64,000 nucleotides of DNA from NCBI GenBank assembly GCA_025355995.1, contig JANXYQ010000136.1:1-64000 (forward strand), written 5' to 3'. The notes beneath the pieces were generated by a model, which was not told the origin of the DNA, made no database searches, and saw only the letters and a list, made by a program, of their open reading frames with translations. Source of the DNA: Spirochaetaceae bacterium (lineage in GTDB: Bacteria > Spirochaetota > Spirochaetia > Treponematales > Rectinemataceae). Position numbers and translations under genes: made by a program. Numbering within the stretch: the stretch's first letter is position 1; the number at the start of each line of letters is the position of its first letter. This document shows positions 52,761 to 61,686 of this stretch, piece after piece.

Positions 52761-54101
52761 TTACTTGGCCGCCTTGATCTCGGCGGCGGCCTGCTTCCAG
52801 ACCTTGTCCAGCTGGGCCAGGTACTGGTCGGTCGTCATCTGGCGATTCATGATGCTCGTGATGGGATTGAAGACCTCGTCCTTGATGATGAGCTTCGAGC
52901 CCTTGGGCAGCACGGCGAAGAGGCCGGTCACGTTGATCATGCCCTCCTCGACGGCCTTGAAGGCGTTGTAGGTCGCGGGAGTGATCTTCTCCTTAACGAG
53001 ATCCACCGCGCCCTTCACCGCGTAGACGCCGCCGGCCTTCTCGCCGTTCAGGAGGACGCTCTTCTTCGTGTAGAGGTAGCGGAGGAACTCCTTGGCGAGG
53101 GGCGCGTTCTTGGCCTTCGCCGGGATGAGGAAGGTCTCGGTGGAGGTCCAGGAGGCGACCTTCTCGCCGGCCATGAAGGCAGGCACTCCGGCGAAGCCGA
53201 ACTGGAACCCGTCCTCGCGCGGCGCGTCCTTCATCTCGCTCTCGAACCAGGACCCGTTGACGCAGAACATCGACTTGCCCTGCATGAAGGCGGTCTGGGA
53301 CTGGGTATGGTTCAGGGCGACGGTGCCGCTCATCAGTGCGTTGTCCGTCGAGGCGATCTTGCCGAAAATCCCAGCCGCCTTCTTGGCCGGCTCGGTGGTC
53401 CAGAAATTCGGATCGAGGGAGAACATGGACTGGAGGGCCTTGTTGCCGCCCGCGGAGTAGATCGCGGGGAAGAGGAACTGCTCCAGGTAGCCGGGATAGA
53501 TGCCCTGATAGGTGAAAAGCGCGCGGCCGTACTTCTTCGCGGTGTCGTTGAGCGCGAAGAAGTCGTCCCAGGTCTTCGGCGGCTTGATGCCGTTCTTGTC
53601 GAAGAAGGTCTTATTGTACCAGAGGCCCATGACAGTGTAATTGTAGGGGGCCAGGTAGATCTTTCCGTCGTTGTAGGGGCTGCAGGCCCTGCTGTCGAGG
53701 ATGCCGGGGAGGACTAGGTCCTTCAGGGCGTCGCCCTGGTCGATGGCCTTCCCGGCGAAGACGTCCGTAAGGTCAAGGAGCCCCCTGTCCTTGATCAGGC
53801 CGGCGACGAGCCCGCCCTGGTCGCCCTCCGTCAGGTAGAGAAAATCGGGCGGGTTGCCCGCGACTACCTGAGGCCTGACGACGTCCCAGATCTTCGGGCT
53901 GGCCACGACGTTGACCCTGACTCCCGGGTAGTCCTTCTCGAACTCCGCGACCACGGCGTCGAAGTACTCTCGGCCGAAGCCGCCCTGGAAGAGGGCGATA
54001 TTGAGGGTCTTGTCCTTGAAGGACTTGATGTCCTTCGCCTGGGCGCCGGCGACGGCTGCGAGGGCCGTTACGAGGGCGAGGGCCGCGATGAATCTCTTCA
54101 T
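52761..54101 (-). CDS. ABC transporter extracellular sugar-binding protein
   Basis: 446 residues. Signal peptide MKRFIAALALVTALAAVAGAQA, no lipobox Cys, then the family-1 solute-binding fold (FDAVVAEFEKDYPGVRVNVV, PDFLYLTEGDQGGLVAG, YLAPYNYTVMGLWYNKTFFDKNGIKPPKTWDDFF). AGGAGG seven bases before ATG 54101 sets the start. It should deliver the oligosaccharide to the two permeases; the neighbouring GH112 and GH29 genes suggest galacto-N-biose, lacto-N-biose or a fucosylated derivative. It precedes them in the same direction and follows the two-component genes. Confidence 0.94.
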   Translation of the reverse strand: MKRFIAALALVTALAAVAGAQAKDIKSFKDKTLNIALFQGGFGREYFDAVVAEFEKDYPGVRVNVVASPKIWDVVRPQVVAGNPPDFLYLTEGDQGGLVAGLIKDRGLLDLTDVFAGKAIDQGDALKDLVLPGILDSRACSPYNDGKIYLAPYNYTVMGLWYNKTFFDKNGIKPPKTWDDFFALNDTAKKYGRALFTYQGIYPGYLEQFLFPAIYSAGGNKALQSMFSLDPNFWTTEPAKKAAGIFGKIASTDNALMSGTVALNHTQSQTAFMQGKSMFCVNGSWFESEMKDAPREDGFQFGFAGVPAFMAGEKVASWTSTETFLIPAKAKNAPLAKEFLRYLYTKKSVLLNGEKAGGVYAVKGAVDLVKEKITPATYNAFKAVEEGMINVTGLFAVLPKGSKLIIKDEVFNPITSIMNRQMTTDQYLAQLDKVWKQAAAEIKAAK

Positions 54102-54219
54102 TGATACGCCTCCTGCTGGATTGACCTCGCTCGATGCGAGGGCTGAAGGCATCCTAGACCCCATCCCGCGTCCCGGGCATCGACGCCATTCGACTATCGC
54201 ATGCACATCCTTGCAACGG

Positions 54220-54259
54220 CCTGGACGGAGTTCGAGAAGGCCGCGAAGAATCGTCCAGG
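54220..54259. repeat. Inverted repeat upstream of the sugar-binding protein gene
   Basis: CCTGGACG (54220-54227) and CGTCCAGG (54252-54259) pair perfectly with a 24-base loop, abutting the end of the response-regulator gene. It may act as a terminator-like stem after the regulator or as a binding site for the AraC-type regulator. Confidence 0.4.
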
Positions 54260-55744
54260 TCATCCCTGAGGGATGATGGAGCTCGGGGAGGCGCCGAAGC
54301 GCCGCTTGAAGAGCCGGTTGAAATAGAAGGGGTCGTCGAAGCCGACCTCGGCCGCCGCCTCCTTGACCAGGTAGCGACCGGTGCGCAGGAGGTCCGCCGC
54401 GCGATCGAGGCGCCTGTCGTTGACGTAGCCGACGATGCTCTTGCCGGTCTGGGCCTTGAAGACCGTACATAGATAGGATTCGCTCAGGGCCGCTTCCTTG
54501 GCGAGGTCGGGGACCGAGACCCTCGCGGCCAAGTCGGCGTCCAGCCTCTCGAGCACGCGGCGGACCTCGGCGCGGCAGGCGCGTGGACCGGCCGACTTCA
54601 CGCCCTCGGGAACGGCGGCCGCGGCGTAGGCCTCTAGGAGGAGGGCGTCGGTGGGCGCGGACTCAATCGCGAGGGCGAGCTCTCCCCGCGTCCCGCCCTC
54701 CCCAGCCGCGACGTACGACGCCGAGCGCGCCGCGATCGCCCGTAGGAAGGCGGGCGGCAGATCGAGGTCGGCTGCGCGCGCGACGACGGCCCTGAGGTCG
54801 TGCATCGGGTCGGCCGAGGGCCTGCCCGGTCCCGGCAGGGCGAGCTCGAGCTCGTCGAGCACGGAGCGCGGCGGGGGAGCCCGGTTGGCCGACTCGAGGG
54901 CCTTGCCTGCGTTGACCGAGTAGAAGAAGAGTTCGGCCGCCCGCGAGACCGCGGCGAAGGCCCGCGCGAGGCCCTCCTCGTCCGCGAAGGGCGCGGACCA
55001 GGCGACGCCCGCGAGAATGCCGTAATAGAGCCGCGCCTGGTCGGCGAGCCAGGAGGCGGCGGCCCCCGGCTCGAAGGACGAGTCCTCGGCGAAGAGCGGC
55101 ATGAGGAACACCGCCCCGCCGTCGGCGGACGAGATCGCGCAGGAGGCGCAGGCCTTGAGTCCCTGGGGCGCGAGGGCGCGCAGCGCCCCGTCCGCGGGCC
55201 GGTCGGAATCGGAATCGAGCGCGAAGGCGAGGAGCGCCCCCCGCCTCGGGACGCCGGCTCCGCGGAGCGCCGCGCGAAAGGCCGCGAGCAGGCCCTCCTG
55301 CCCGGACTCGGCCTCGACGAGGAAGGCCCCCCGATCGCGCGGTCGGGAGCCCGACCGCCCCCTGGCGCCCAATCGCGCGACCGCCTCGCGGATGCAGGCC
55401 ATGAGGCTCTCGGGACTGATATCGGTCTTGAGGATGTAGTCGAGGGCTCCGCCCTTGAGCGCCTCGCGCACGAAGCCGAAATCGCCGAAATTGCTGAGCA
55501 CGATCACCTCGGGGGGCTCCTCGAGGCGCTTGAGCTCGGTCAGGAGCTCGAGTCCGTCCATGCCCGCCATCTTGAGATCGGTGACCACGATGTCCACCCT
55601 CTCCCGCCGCGCGAGCTCGAGGGCCTCGGCCCCGTCCGAGGCCGTGCCCGCGAGCTCCAGCTCGAGCGCCCCGCCCCACTCGATCATCGACTGGACCGCG
55701 AGCTTGACGATCCGCTCGTCGTCGACGATGGCTACCCTATACAT
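54260..55744 (-). CDS. YesN-type response regulator with AraC DNA-binding domain
   Basis: 494 residues. Receiver domain about 1-125 with the acidic pocket VDDE, phospho-acceptor Asp56 in VVTDLKMAGMDG and the Lys in YILKTD. A long middle region without clear family follows, then an AraC-type double helix-turn-helix at about 395-490 (VSVPDLAKEAALSESYLCTVFKAQTGKSIVGYVNDRRLDRAADLL, ending GFDDPFYFNRLFKRRFGASPSS). ATG 55744 lies inside the kinase 3' end (13-base overlap). It should activate the downstream glycan operon when phosphorylated by the kinase. Confidence 0.93.
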   Translation of the reverse strand: MYRVAIVDDERIVKLAVQSMIEWGGALELELAGTASDGAEALELARRERVDIVVTDLKMAGMDGLELLTELKRLEEPPEVIVLSNFGDFGFVREALKGGALDYILKTDISPESLMACIREAVARLGARGRSGSRPRDRGAFLVEAESGQEGLLAAFRAALRGAGVPRRGALLAFALDSDSDRPADGALRALAPQGLKACASCAISSADGGAVFLMPLFAEDSSFEPGAAASWLADQARLYYGILAGVAWSAPFADEEGLARAFAAVSRAAELFFYSVNAGKALESANRAPPPRSVLDELELALPGPGRPSADPMHDLRAVVARAADLDLPPAFLRAIAARSASYVAAGEGGTRGELALAIESAPTDALLLEAYAAAAVPEGVKSAGPRACRAEVRRVLERLDADLAARVSVPDLAKEAALSESYLCTVFKAQTGKSIVGYVNDRRLDRAADLLRTGRYLVKEAAAEVGFDDPFYFNRLFKRRFGASPSSIIPQG

Positions 55745-57564
55745 GGATCCGCCTTCGGGTCCCCGCGCTCGGCCGGGAGCCGGATCGTGACGCGCGTCCC
55801 CTCGCCCGGGCGGCTCTCGACCCGCAGGGAGCCCGCGCGGCCGTAGTGGAGGCGCAGCCGCTCGGAGACGTTGCGCAGGCCTATCCCCGAGAAGCGCTCG
55901 TCCTCCTCCCCCCCCGAGGCCGCGCCATCGAAGCCCTTCCCGTCGTCCTCGATCAGGACGAAGAGGGAGCCGGACGAGATCGAGGCGCGGACCCGCACCG
56001 TGACGAGCGACAGGGAGGAATCGCCGGTGCCGTGCACGATCGAGTTCTCGACTATGGGCTGCAAGAGGAGGCGGGGGAGCCGGCAGGAGAGGGCTTCCTC
56101 GTCGGCCTCGAACTCGAGGCGGAAGCCCTCGCCGTATCGCAGCTTCATAATCAGCGCGTAGCTCCCGAGGTTGCCCAGTTCGAGATCGAGGGTGGCCGTC
56201 TCCTCCGTCGCGAGGGCGCCGTTGCGCAAGAGCGAGGTGAGGGCGCCTATGCCCTCGGCCACGAAACCGTCCCCGCGCAGCATCGCCGTCCACTTGATGG
56301 AGTCGAGGGTGTTGAAGAGGAAGTGGGGACTTATTTGCGACTTCAGCATCTCGATCTCCGCCCTGCGCTTCCCCTCCTGGCCCACCCGTATCTCCTCGAC
56401 GAGGGCCGCCAGCCTGACGGCCGCCTCGTCCATCGCGCGCGCCACGTCGCCGACCTCGTCCCGGAAGGGATCGCCCAGCCTCGAGGAGAAGTCGCCCGCG
56501 CGCAGCGCCGCCGCCGCGAGGCTGAGCCGCGCGAGGGGGCCCGAGATGCTCGCGAAGATCGCGGAGGCGAGGAAGGTGACCGCGGCGAGTACGAGGAGGC
56601 AGGCCAGGACGACGTTGCGCAGCACCTGGCCGGAGACGGCGGCGATGGCCTCGTAGGGGATGCGGGCGGCCACGATCCAGTCGGCGACGTCCACGGCAGA
56701 GGCGCAGACGAGGCTGCGCCCGGCCGGGCCGCGATAATCGGCCGATCCGCCCCCTCCCTCGGCCGCCTTCCTCAGGGCCGCGAGCAGTTCGCCGTCCCCG
56801 ACGCGCGAGCCCAGGGTCGTGCGCGACCCGGCGGCCGAGATCACCGTGCCGTCGGCCGTGGCGATGAAGAGCTCGGATTCCTTGCCCATGTCCACGCCCC
56901 GGAAGGTCTCCCGGGCGAACAGACCCTCGTCCACCATGATAAGGAGGCTGCCGATGGACTCGTTGACGGCGTCGACCGAGTTGACCATGCGCGCGAGGAC
57001 GATCGTCCTCAGCCCGCGGAGATTGGCGATCGTGGTCCAGTACATGTTCTGGTCGCTGCCGATGGGCGCGGTCCTGAGCCGCTCGAGGTCGGCCGCGCGG
57101 AAGAGCTCGTAGCCGGTCTCGAAGAGCAGGGCTCCGTCCTTCCTGAACAGCGTGATCCCGCGTACCTTGTTATAGCGGTATATCTGGCTCGAAAGCTCCT
57201 CGTCGAGGTGCAGGAGCATCTCGCGCCGATCCCGCACCGGCATGGCGTCCGAGCCCCGGAGGGCGGCTTGGACGCTCTTGTCGATGATCACGCTCTCCGA
57301 CAGGGCCAGGAGCCGGTCGAGGTTCCCGGAGACGTTCTTCGCGAGCTCCGCGACGACCTGCCCCGAATAGGACTCGACCTGGTTGTCCATCGCCCTCGCG
57401 AAGCGCGACGCCGTCGAGGCGGCGATGATGACGATGGGCAGGATGGAGACGAGGAGGAAGGCCACGACGAGGCGAGTCCGTATCCCCACCGATCGCAGGA
57501 GGAACTGGATCCCGCCTGCCCCCGCCGGCGCGCGCGGCTTCCTTCCCAACCCAGCTCCATACAT
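55732..57564 (-). CDS. YesM-type sensor histidine kinase
   Basis: 610 residues. TM1 (RLVVAFLLVSILPIVIIAAS, about 31-50), a periplasmic Cache-like sensor of about 260 residues, TM2 (VVLACLLVLAAVTFLASAIFA, about 320-340), HAMP, then the His_kinase motif ISPHFLFNTLDSIKW with the phospho-accepting His, N-box QPIVENSIVHG, and ATP-lid motifs DDGKGFDG and GIGLRNVSERLRLHYG. ATG 57564 is in frame with this; a promoter lies 23 bases upstream. It overlaps the regulator gene downstream. Together they form a typical carbohydrate-responsive two-component pair. Confidence 0.94.
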   Translation of the reverse strand: MYGAGLGRKPRAPAGAGGIQFLLRSVGIRTRLVVAFLLVSILPIVIIAASTASRFARAMDNQVESYSGQVVAELAKNVSGNLDRLLALSESVIIDKSVQAALRGSDAMPVRDRREMLLHLDEELSSQIYRYNKVRGITLFRKDGALLFETGYELFRAADLERLRTAPIGSDQNMYWTTIANLRGLRTIVLARMVNSVDAVNESIGSLLIMVDEGLFARETFRGVDMGKESELFIATADGTVISAAGSRTTLGSRVGDGELLAALRKAAEGGGGSADYRGPAGRSLVCASAVDVADWIVAARIPYEAIAAVSGQVLRNVVLACLLVLAAVTFLASAIFASISGPLARLSLAAAALRAGDFSSRLGDPFRDEVGDVARAMDEAAVRLAALVEEIRVGQEGKRRAEIEMLKSQISPHFLFNTLDSIKWTAMLRGDGFVAEGIGALTSLLRNGALATEETATLDLELGNLGSYALIMKLRYGEGFRLEFEADEEALSCRLPRLLLQPIVENSIVHGTGDSSLSLVTVRVRASISSGSLFVLIEDDGKGFDGAASGGEEDERFSGIGLRNVSERLRLHYGRAGSLRVESRPGEGTRVTIRLPAERGDPKADPCIG

Positions 57565-57586
57565 CGGCCCACCTGCTTTCCGCTGG

Positions 57587-57615
57587 ATGATAGGGGGAGT
57601 CCTTCGCGCGGTCAA
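57587..57615 (-). promoter_or_regulatory. Promoter of the glycan-locus two-component genes
   Basis: Minus strand TTGACC (57615-57610), exactly 17 bases, TATCAT (57592-57587). The predicted start is about 15 bases before the kinase ATG. Confidence 0.65.
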
Positions 57616-57626
57616 GGGAAAAGGCG

Positions 57627-57632
57627 TATACT
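57627..57632 (+). promoter_or_regulatory. -10 box of dus (leaderless)
   Basis: TATACT, seven bases before ATG 57640, with no Shine-Dalgarno sequence in between and no strong -35. The same arrangement is seen at tatT, rnhA and the PAP2-like gene. Confidence 0.4.
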
Positions 57633-57639
57633 GCGGCCC

Positions 57640-58620
57640 ATGCCCCCGCCCTTCGCCCCCGGCGCCCTCTTCCTCGCGCCCATGGTCGCCCTCTCGCACC
57701 GCGCGCTGCGCGAGCTCGTCCTCGAGTTCGGCGGCCTCGACATCGCGTACAGCGAGATGGCCAGCGCGGGAGCCGTCGTGTCCGGCTCCCCTTACGAGGA
57801 GTGCTACCTCGACTCGGACCCTTGCCCGGGAAAGCTGGTCTACCAGCTCTACGCGACCAAGCCTGAGCGCCTTCCCGAGGCCCTCGCCTATCTTGCGGAC
57901 AGGCCCGTCTTCGGGGCCGACATCAACTTCGGCTGCGCCGCCCCCCACATCACCAAGGCCGGCGGCGGGGCGGCCTGGATGCGCGAGCCCGAGAAGGCCT
58001 TCGCGCTGATCAGGACCGCCCGAGCCGCCTGGGACAAGGTGCTGTCGGCGAAGATCCGCCTCGGGCACGATGAGGACTACGAGAGGCTGGCCGATTTCGT
58101 CCGAGGCATGGCCGAGGCCGGCCTGGACTACGTCGCCTTGCATCCTAGGTTCGAGGGGCAGAAGTTCAGGCGCCAGGGACGCTGGGATATCGTGGCCCGC
58201 CTCGCCGCCGAGATGCCGCTGCCCATCGTCGGCAACGGCGATATCCGAGGCTGGCCCGATTACAGGAAGCGGATCGAGGAGGCGAGGCCGGCCGGCCTCA
58301 TGATAGGCAGGGAGGCGGCGCGCAGGCCCTGGATCTTCGCCCTCCTCCGCGGCCGGGAGGCTTCCGAGGATTTTTCGATGGAGGTGGACCTCCGCGCGAC
58401 AGCCCTGAGAATGCTCGAGCTCATAGAATCCCGCCTCATACCGGAATTCCGGCTCACGCGCGCCCAGCGCTTCTTCTTCTATTACGCCGACAATTTCGCC
58501 TACGCCCATTACATAAAATGGAAACTCATGAACTCTCCCGACCTCGATGCCATGAGGAAGGAGCTGGAGGCCTATTTCGAGGAGCAACCCAGCGACAGGA
58601 TCCGACGCTATTCCGAGTAG
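57640..58620 (+). CDS. dus: tRNA-dihydrouridine synthase
   Basis: 326 residues. FMN barrel starting LFLAPMVALSHRALRELV. INFGCAAPHITKAGGGAAWMREP contains the catalytic Cys and the Dus signature in a variant form; KIRLG, ALHPRFEGQKFRRQGRWDIV and VGNGDIRGWPDY follow with the RNA- and FMN-binding residues. C-terminal helical bundle from about 250. It reduces uridines in the tRNA D-loop; the subfamily cannot be set. Divergent from the kinase gene. Confidence 0.92.
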   Translation: MPPPFAPGALFLAPMVALSHRALRELVLEFGGLDIAYSEMASAGAVVSGSPYEECYLDSDPCPGKLVYQLYATKPERLPEALAYLADRPVFGADINFGCAAPHITKAGGGAAWMREPEKAFALIRTARAAWDKVLSAKIRLGHDEDYERLADFVRGMAEAGLDYVALHPRFEGQKFRRQGRWDIVARLAAEMPLPIVGNGDIRGWPDYRKRIEEARPAGLMIGREAARRPWIFALLRGREASEDFSMEVDLRATALRMLELIESRLIPEFRLTRAQRFFFYYADNFAYAHYIKWKLMNSPDLDAMRKELEAYFEEQPSDRIRRYSE

Positions 58621-58689
58621 GAAGCGCGAACTTGCGCAGCCAAACAGTATCCGTTACGATGTAAAACGCGTTCGCACGAAGGAGCCGAA

Positions 58690-60612
58690 ATGGCGAATAC
58701 GATTCCCCAGATGTTCCTCGAAAGAGTGGCCACCTACCCGAAGCTCCCCGCGCAGTACTCCAAGGACGCGAACGGCGAATTCCGGGCTTCGAGCTACTCG
58801 AGCCTGCTCGGCGATATCGAGGCCTTCGCCGCCGGCCTCCTCGAGCTCGGCCTAGTGAGGGGCGAGCGCGTCGGCCTCATCGCGGACAACCGCAGGGAAT
58901 GGCTCATCGCGGACCTGGCGATACTCGGCCTCGGAGCGGCCGACGTCCCCCGCGGCTGCGACGCCACGGAGCAGGAGATCAGGTACATCCTCGGGTTCAG
59001 CGAATGCCGCTTGGCCGTCCTCGAGAACGAGAAGCAGCTCGGCAAGATAGCCGCCCACAAGGCGGCGATGCCGGGCCTCGGGCTAGCCATCCTCATGGAC
59101 CCCTCGTCTCCCGTGCCCAAGGCCGAGGCGGAAGCCGCCGGCCTTAGGGTCCTGGGCTTCGACGAGGCCTGCGCCCTGGGCGCGGCTCGCCTCGCGGCAC
59201 GCCTCGCGTCGGGACGGCCCTCCGAGTACGTGGATGCGGTCGCCGCCGGGAGGCGCGACGAGCTCGCGACCATCATCTACACCTCGGGCACGACCGGCGA
59301 GCCCAAGGGCGTGTGCCTGAGCCACGGCAACTTCCTGCATCAGACCGACTTCCTGCCCACCGTGCTCCACGTCATGCCCGGCCACGTCTTCCTCTCCGTC
59401 CTCCCCGTCTGGCACTCCTTCGAGCGGGTGGTCCAGTACATCATCCTGACCTGCGGCGCGGGCGTAGCCTACTCGAAGCCGATAGGCTCCGTGATGCTGG
59501 CCGACATGCAAGCGCTCCGGCCGCAGTGGCTCACCTCGGTCCCCCGCATATGGGAATCGGTCATGGACGGCGTCTATAGGACCCTAAAGAGCCAGAGCGG
59601 CCTCAAGAAGGCCCTCTTCGCCTTCTTCGTCGGCATCGGGGAGAGCTATTCGTATTTCCGCGACCACCTGCTCGGCCGCATCCCCCACTTCGTCCCGCGG
59701 ATGCGCCTCGCGGAGATCCTCTGGTCAGTCCTGCCCTTCGTCCTGATCGCCCCCCTGCGCGCCCTCGGCGGCATCGCGGTGTTCAAGACCGTCAAGAACA
59801 AGCTCGGGGGCCGCTTCGTCGCGGGCATCTCGGGAGGGGGAGCCCTCCCTCCCGCGGTGGACCGCTTCTTCGGCGCGATAGGCATCCTCATACTCGAGGG
59901 CTACGGCCTCACCGAGACGGCGCCTGTCATCGGCGTCCGCCTCCAGGACAGGCCCGTCATCGGCACGGTCGGCCCCGCCATCCGCGGCACGGAGCTCAAG
60001 ATCGTCGACGAGCTCGGAGAGCGCCTTCCCCTCGGCTCGAAAGGGCTCATCATGGTGCGGGGACCATCGGTGATGCTCGGCTACTACAAGAGGCCCGACC
60101 TCACCGCGAAGGTCCTGGGCGAGGACGGTTGGCTCGACACCGGCGACCTGGGGATGCTGACCGCCCGTGGCGAGCTCAGGATCACCGGCAGGGCGAAGGA
60201 CACCATCGTCCTGCGCGGCGGCGAGAACGTGGAGCCGGCCCCTATCGAGCAGAAGCTGGCCGAGAGCGACTACGTCAGGCAGGCCGTCGTCCTTGGCCAG
60301 GACCAGAAATACCTGGCGGCCCTCATCATCCCCGACCAGGACGCCGTGCTGGCCTGGGCCCAGGAGAATGCCATCCCCATCGTCGATTACGAGGGCCTCC
60401 TGCAGCAGCCGGAGGTCGTCGAGCTCATCGCCTACGAGGTGAACGAGCTCGTGAACGCGCGGAACGGCTTCAAGAGCTTCGAGCGCATCTTCCGCTTCGC
60501 CCTGCTGAGCGCGCCCTTCGAGGTAGGCAGGGAGTTATCGGCCAAACAGGAGATCAAGCGGCACGCGATCGTCGAGATCTATCACAAGGAAGTGAGGAAG
60601 CTCTTCGAGTGA
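58690..60612 (+). CDS. fadD: Long-chain acyl-CoA synthetase (AMP-forming)
   Basis: 640 residues. IIYTSGTTGEPKGVCLSHGN is the AMP-binding P-loop motif (near 198-217), GYGLTETAPVIG the adenine motif, and GWLDTGDLGMLTARGELRITGRAKDTIVLRGGENVEPAPIE the hinge and C-terminal domain. The length and the roughly 100-residue central insertion resemble FadD15-like/eukaryotic long-chain acyl-CoA synthetases, possibly membrane associated. It activates fatty acids with ATP and CoA. AAGGAG six bases before ATG 58690 supports the start. The stop is 4 bases from the convergent gene. Confidence 0.93.
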   Translation: MANTIPQMFLERVATYPKLPAQYSKDANGEFRASSYSSLLGDIEAFAAGLLELGLVRGERVGLIADNRREWLIADLAILGLGAADVPRGCDATEQEIRYILGFSECRLAVLENEKQLGKIAAHKAAMPGLGLAILMDPSSPVPKAEAEAAGLRVLGFDEACALGAARLAARLASGRPSEYVDAVAAGRRDELATIIYTSGTTGEPKGVCLSHGNFLHQTDFLPTVLHVMPGHVFLSVLPVWHSFERVVQYIILTCGAGVAYSKPIGSVMLADMQALRPQWLTSVPRIWESVMDGVYRTLKSQSGLKKALFAFFVGIGESYSYFRDHLLGRIPHFVPRMRLAEILWSVLPFVLIAPLRALGGIAVFKTVKNKLGGRFVAGISGGGALPPAVDRFFGAIGILILEGYGLTETAPVIGVRLQDRPVIGTVGPAIRGTELKIVDELGERLPLGSKGLIMVRGPSVMLGYYKRPDLTAKVLGEDGWLDTGDLGMLTARGELRITGRAKDTIVLRGGENVEPAPIEQKLAESDYVRQAVVLGQDQKYLAALIIPDQDAVLAWAQENAIPIVDYEGLLQQPEVVELIAYEVNELVNARNGFKSFERIFRFALLSAPFEVGRELSAKQEIKRHAIVEIYHKEVRKLFE

Positions 60613-60616
60613 GGGA

Positions 60617-61495
60617 CTAGCCCTCGATCTCGATGTCCCCGGAGACCGAGCGCACGTGAAGGCGCCTGCCGCCGGAGCCCAGCTTGAGGGCGCAGCGCCT
60701 CGGTCCCGTGGTCTGGGGCTGCTCCGCGCCGGGGCCGTCGAGCTGGCCGGAGAGGGTTTCCGCGCGCAGCTCGAGGTCGGAGCCCGCGAGGACGAGGCTG
60801 ACGTCGCCGGTCGTCGTGCTTATCTCGCCGCCGGCGAAATGGCCCGCGACCTCCAGCTCGACGTCCCCGGTGCCGCCGGCCACCCTGAGCCTTCCGCCCG
60901 GCCTCAGCACGGCTATGTCCCCCGAGTTGCTCAGGACGACGATATTGCCGCCCGAGGCCTCGACCGTCACGTCCCCCGACTGCGTCTCGGCGTGGATGGA
61001 ATCGGAGATATCCCTGCAGCGGAGCGTTCCGGAGACCAGCTTCGCGCTCACCTTGATGGCCTTCTCTACATCGACGCCGCCCGCCGAGGAGGAAGCCTCG
61101 ACCGAAGTCCCGCCCGAGACGAGGATGTCGCCGGTCTCGGTATCGGCGAGGAGATCGACGGAGAGCCCCCGTATCTCGATCGAGCCGGAGACGGCGTGGG
61201 CCTCGATGTCGCGGAAGGCCGCGGGAACGCGTATTCGGGCGATCGTGGCGACGACGCCGTCGCCGGGCTCATCCGCGATGACGAGGATGCCCTCGCTCCT
61301 GCGGATCGAGGGCTTCCAGCCGGCGAGCTGGCTCGGGCTGCCTCGCAGCTCGAGCTCGAGAGCGATCATGCCGTCCTCCGAGGGAAGGACGATGAGTTCC
61401 CCTTCGGGAAAGCGGAGCACGAGCCTTTCCGCGAGCCCGGGATCGAGTATCTCGCTGTAGTATCCGGGCTCGACCGCGTTCTCGTCCCTGCTCAT
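60617..61495 (-). CDS. DUF4097-type beta-helical protein
   Basis: 292 residues. Repeated short strands such as AVSGSIEIRGLSVDLLADTETGDILVSGG, AETQSGDVTVEASGG and SVSGDIEIEG give the S-G-D-(I/V) pattern of DUF4097 (putative adhesin) beta-helices. There is no signal peptide or membrane segment, so it is probably cytoplasmic. These proteins are often linked to PspC/anti-sigma or winged-helix operons. GGAGG precedes ATG 61495 by nine bases and TATACT (61554-61549) is a likely -10. Divergent from the ABC-efflux operon. Confidence 0.85.
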   Translation of the reverse strand: MSRDENAVEPGYYSEILDPGLAERLVLRFPEGELIVLPSEDGMIALELELRGSPSQLAGWKPSIRRSEGILVIADEPGDGVVATIARIRVPAAFRDIEAHAVSGSIEIRGLSVDLLADTETGDILVSGGTSVEASSSAGGVDVEKAIKVSAKLVSGTLRCRDISDSIHAETQSGDVTVEASGGNIVVLSNSGDIAVLRPGGRLRVAGGTGDVELEVAGHFAGGEISTTTGDVSLVLAGSDLELRAETLSGQLDGPGAEQPQTTGPRRCALKLGSGGRRLHVRSVSGDIEIEG

Positions 61496-61617
61496 GAAAG
61501 CCTACCTCCACCATCGACCGCTCGAGCGGCAGTAAACGACGGCCGGCTAGTATATCATGCCGCGGCCGCCGCGGCGAGATGCATTCCGACCCTCGAGCCT
61601 GGTCTCCGCCCCGGGTC

Positions 61618-61675
61618 TTGACAATTCTGGGCTTCTGGATATATTACAAACAGGTTTGCGATACAAACCTGTTTA
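61618..61675 (+). promoter_or_regulatory. Strong promoter with tandem palindromic operator of the ABC-efflux operon
   Basis: TTGACA (61618-61623), a 16-base spacer and TATATT (61640-61645). Directly downstream AAACAGGTTTG (61648-61658) and CAAACCTGTTT (61664-61674) are perfect reverse complements around a 5-base spacer. Each half is also a small palindrome, CAAAC-2-GTTTG. The repeat covers the expected transcription start, so binding would repress. The winged-helix gene two positions downstream is the natural candidate regulator. A CAGGAG ribosome-binding site follows. Confidence 0.75.
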
Positions 61676-61686
61676 CAGGAGCAGCT

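Noticed and set aside
55846-57639. Long plus-strand frame running into dus
   Set aside because: The upstream part is antisense to the histidine kinase and has shadow composition; only the part from ATG 57640 matches the Dus family.
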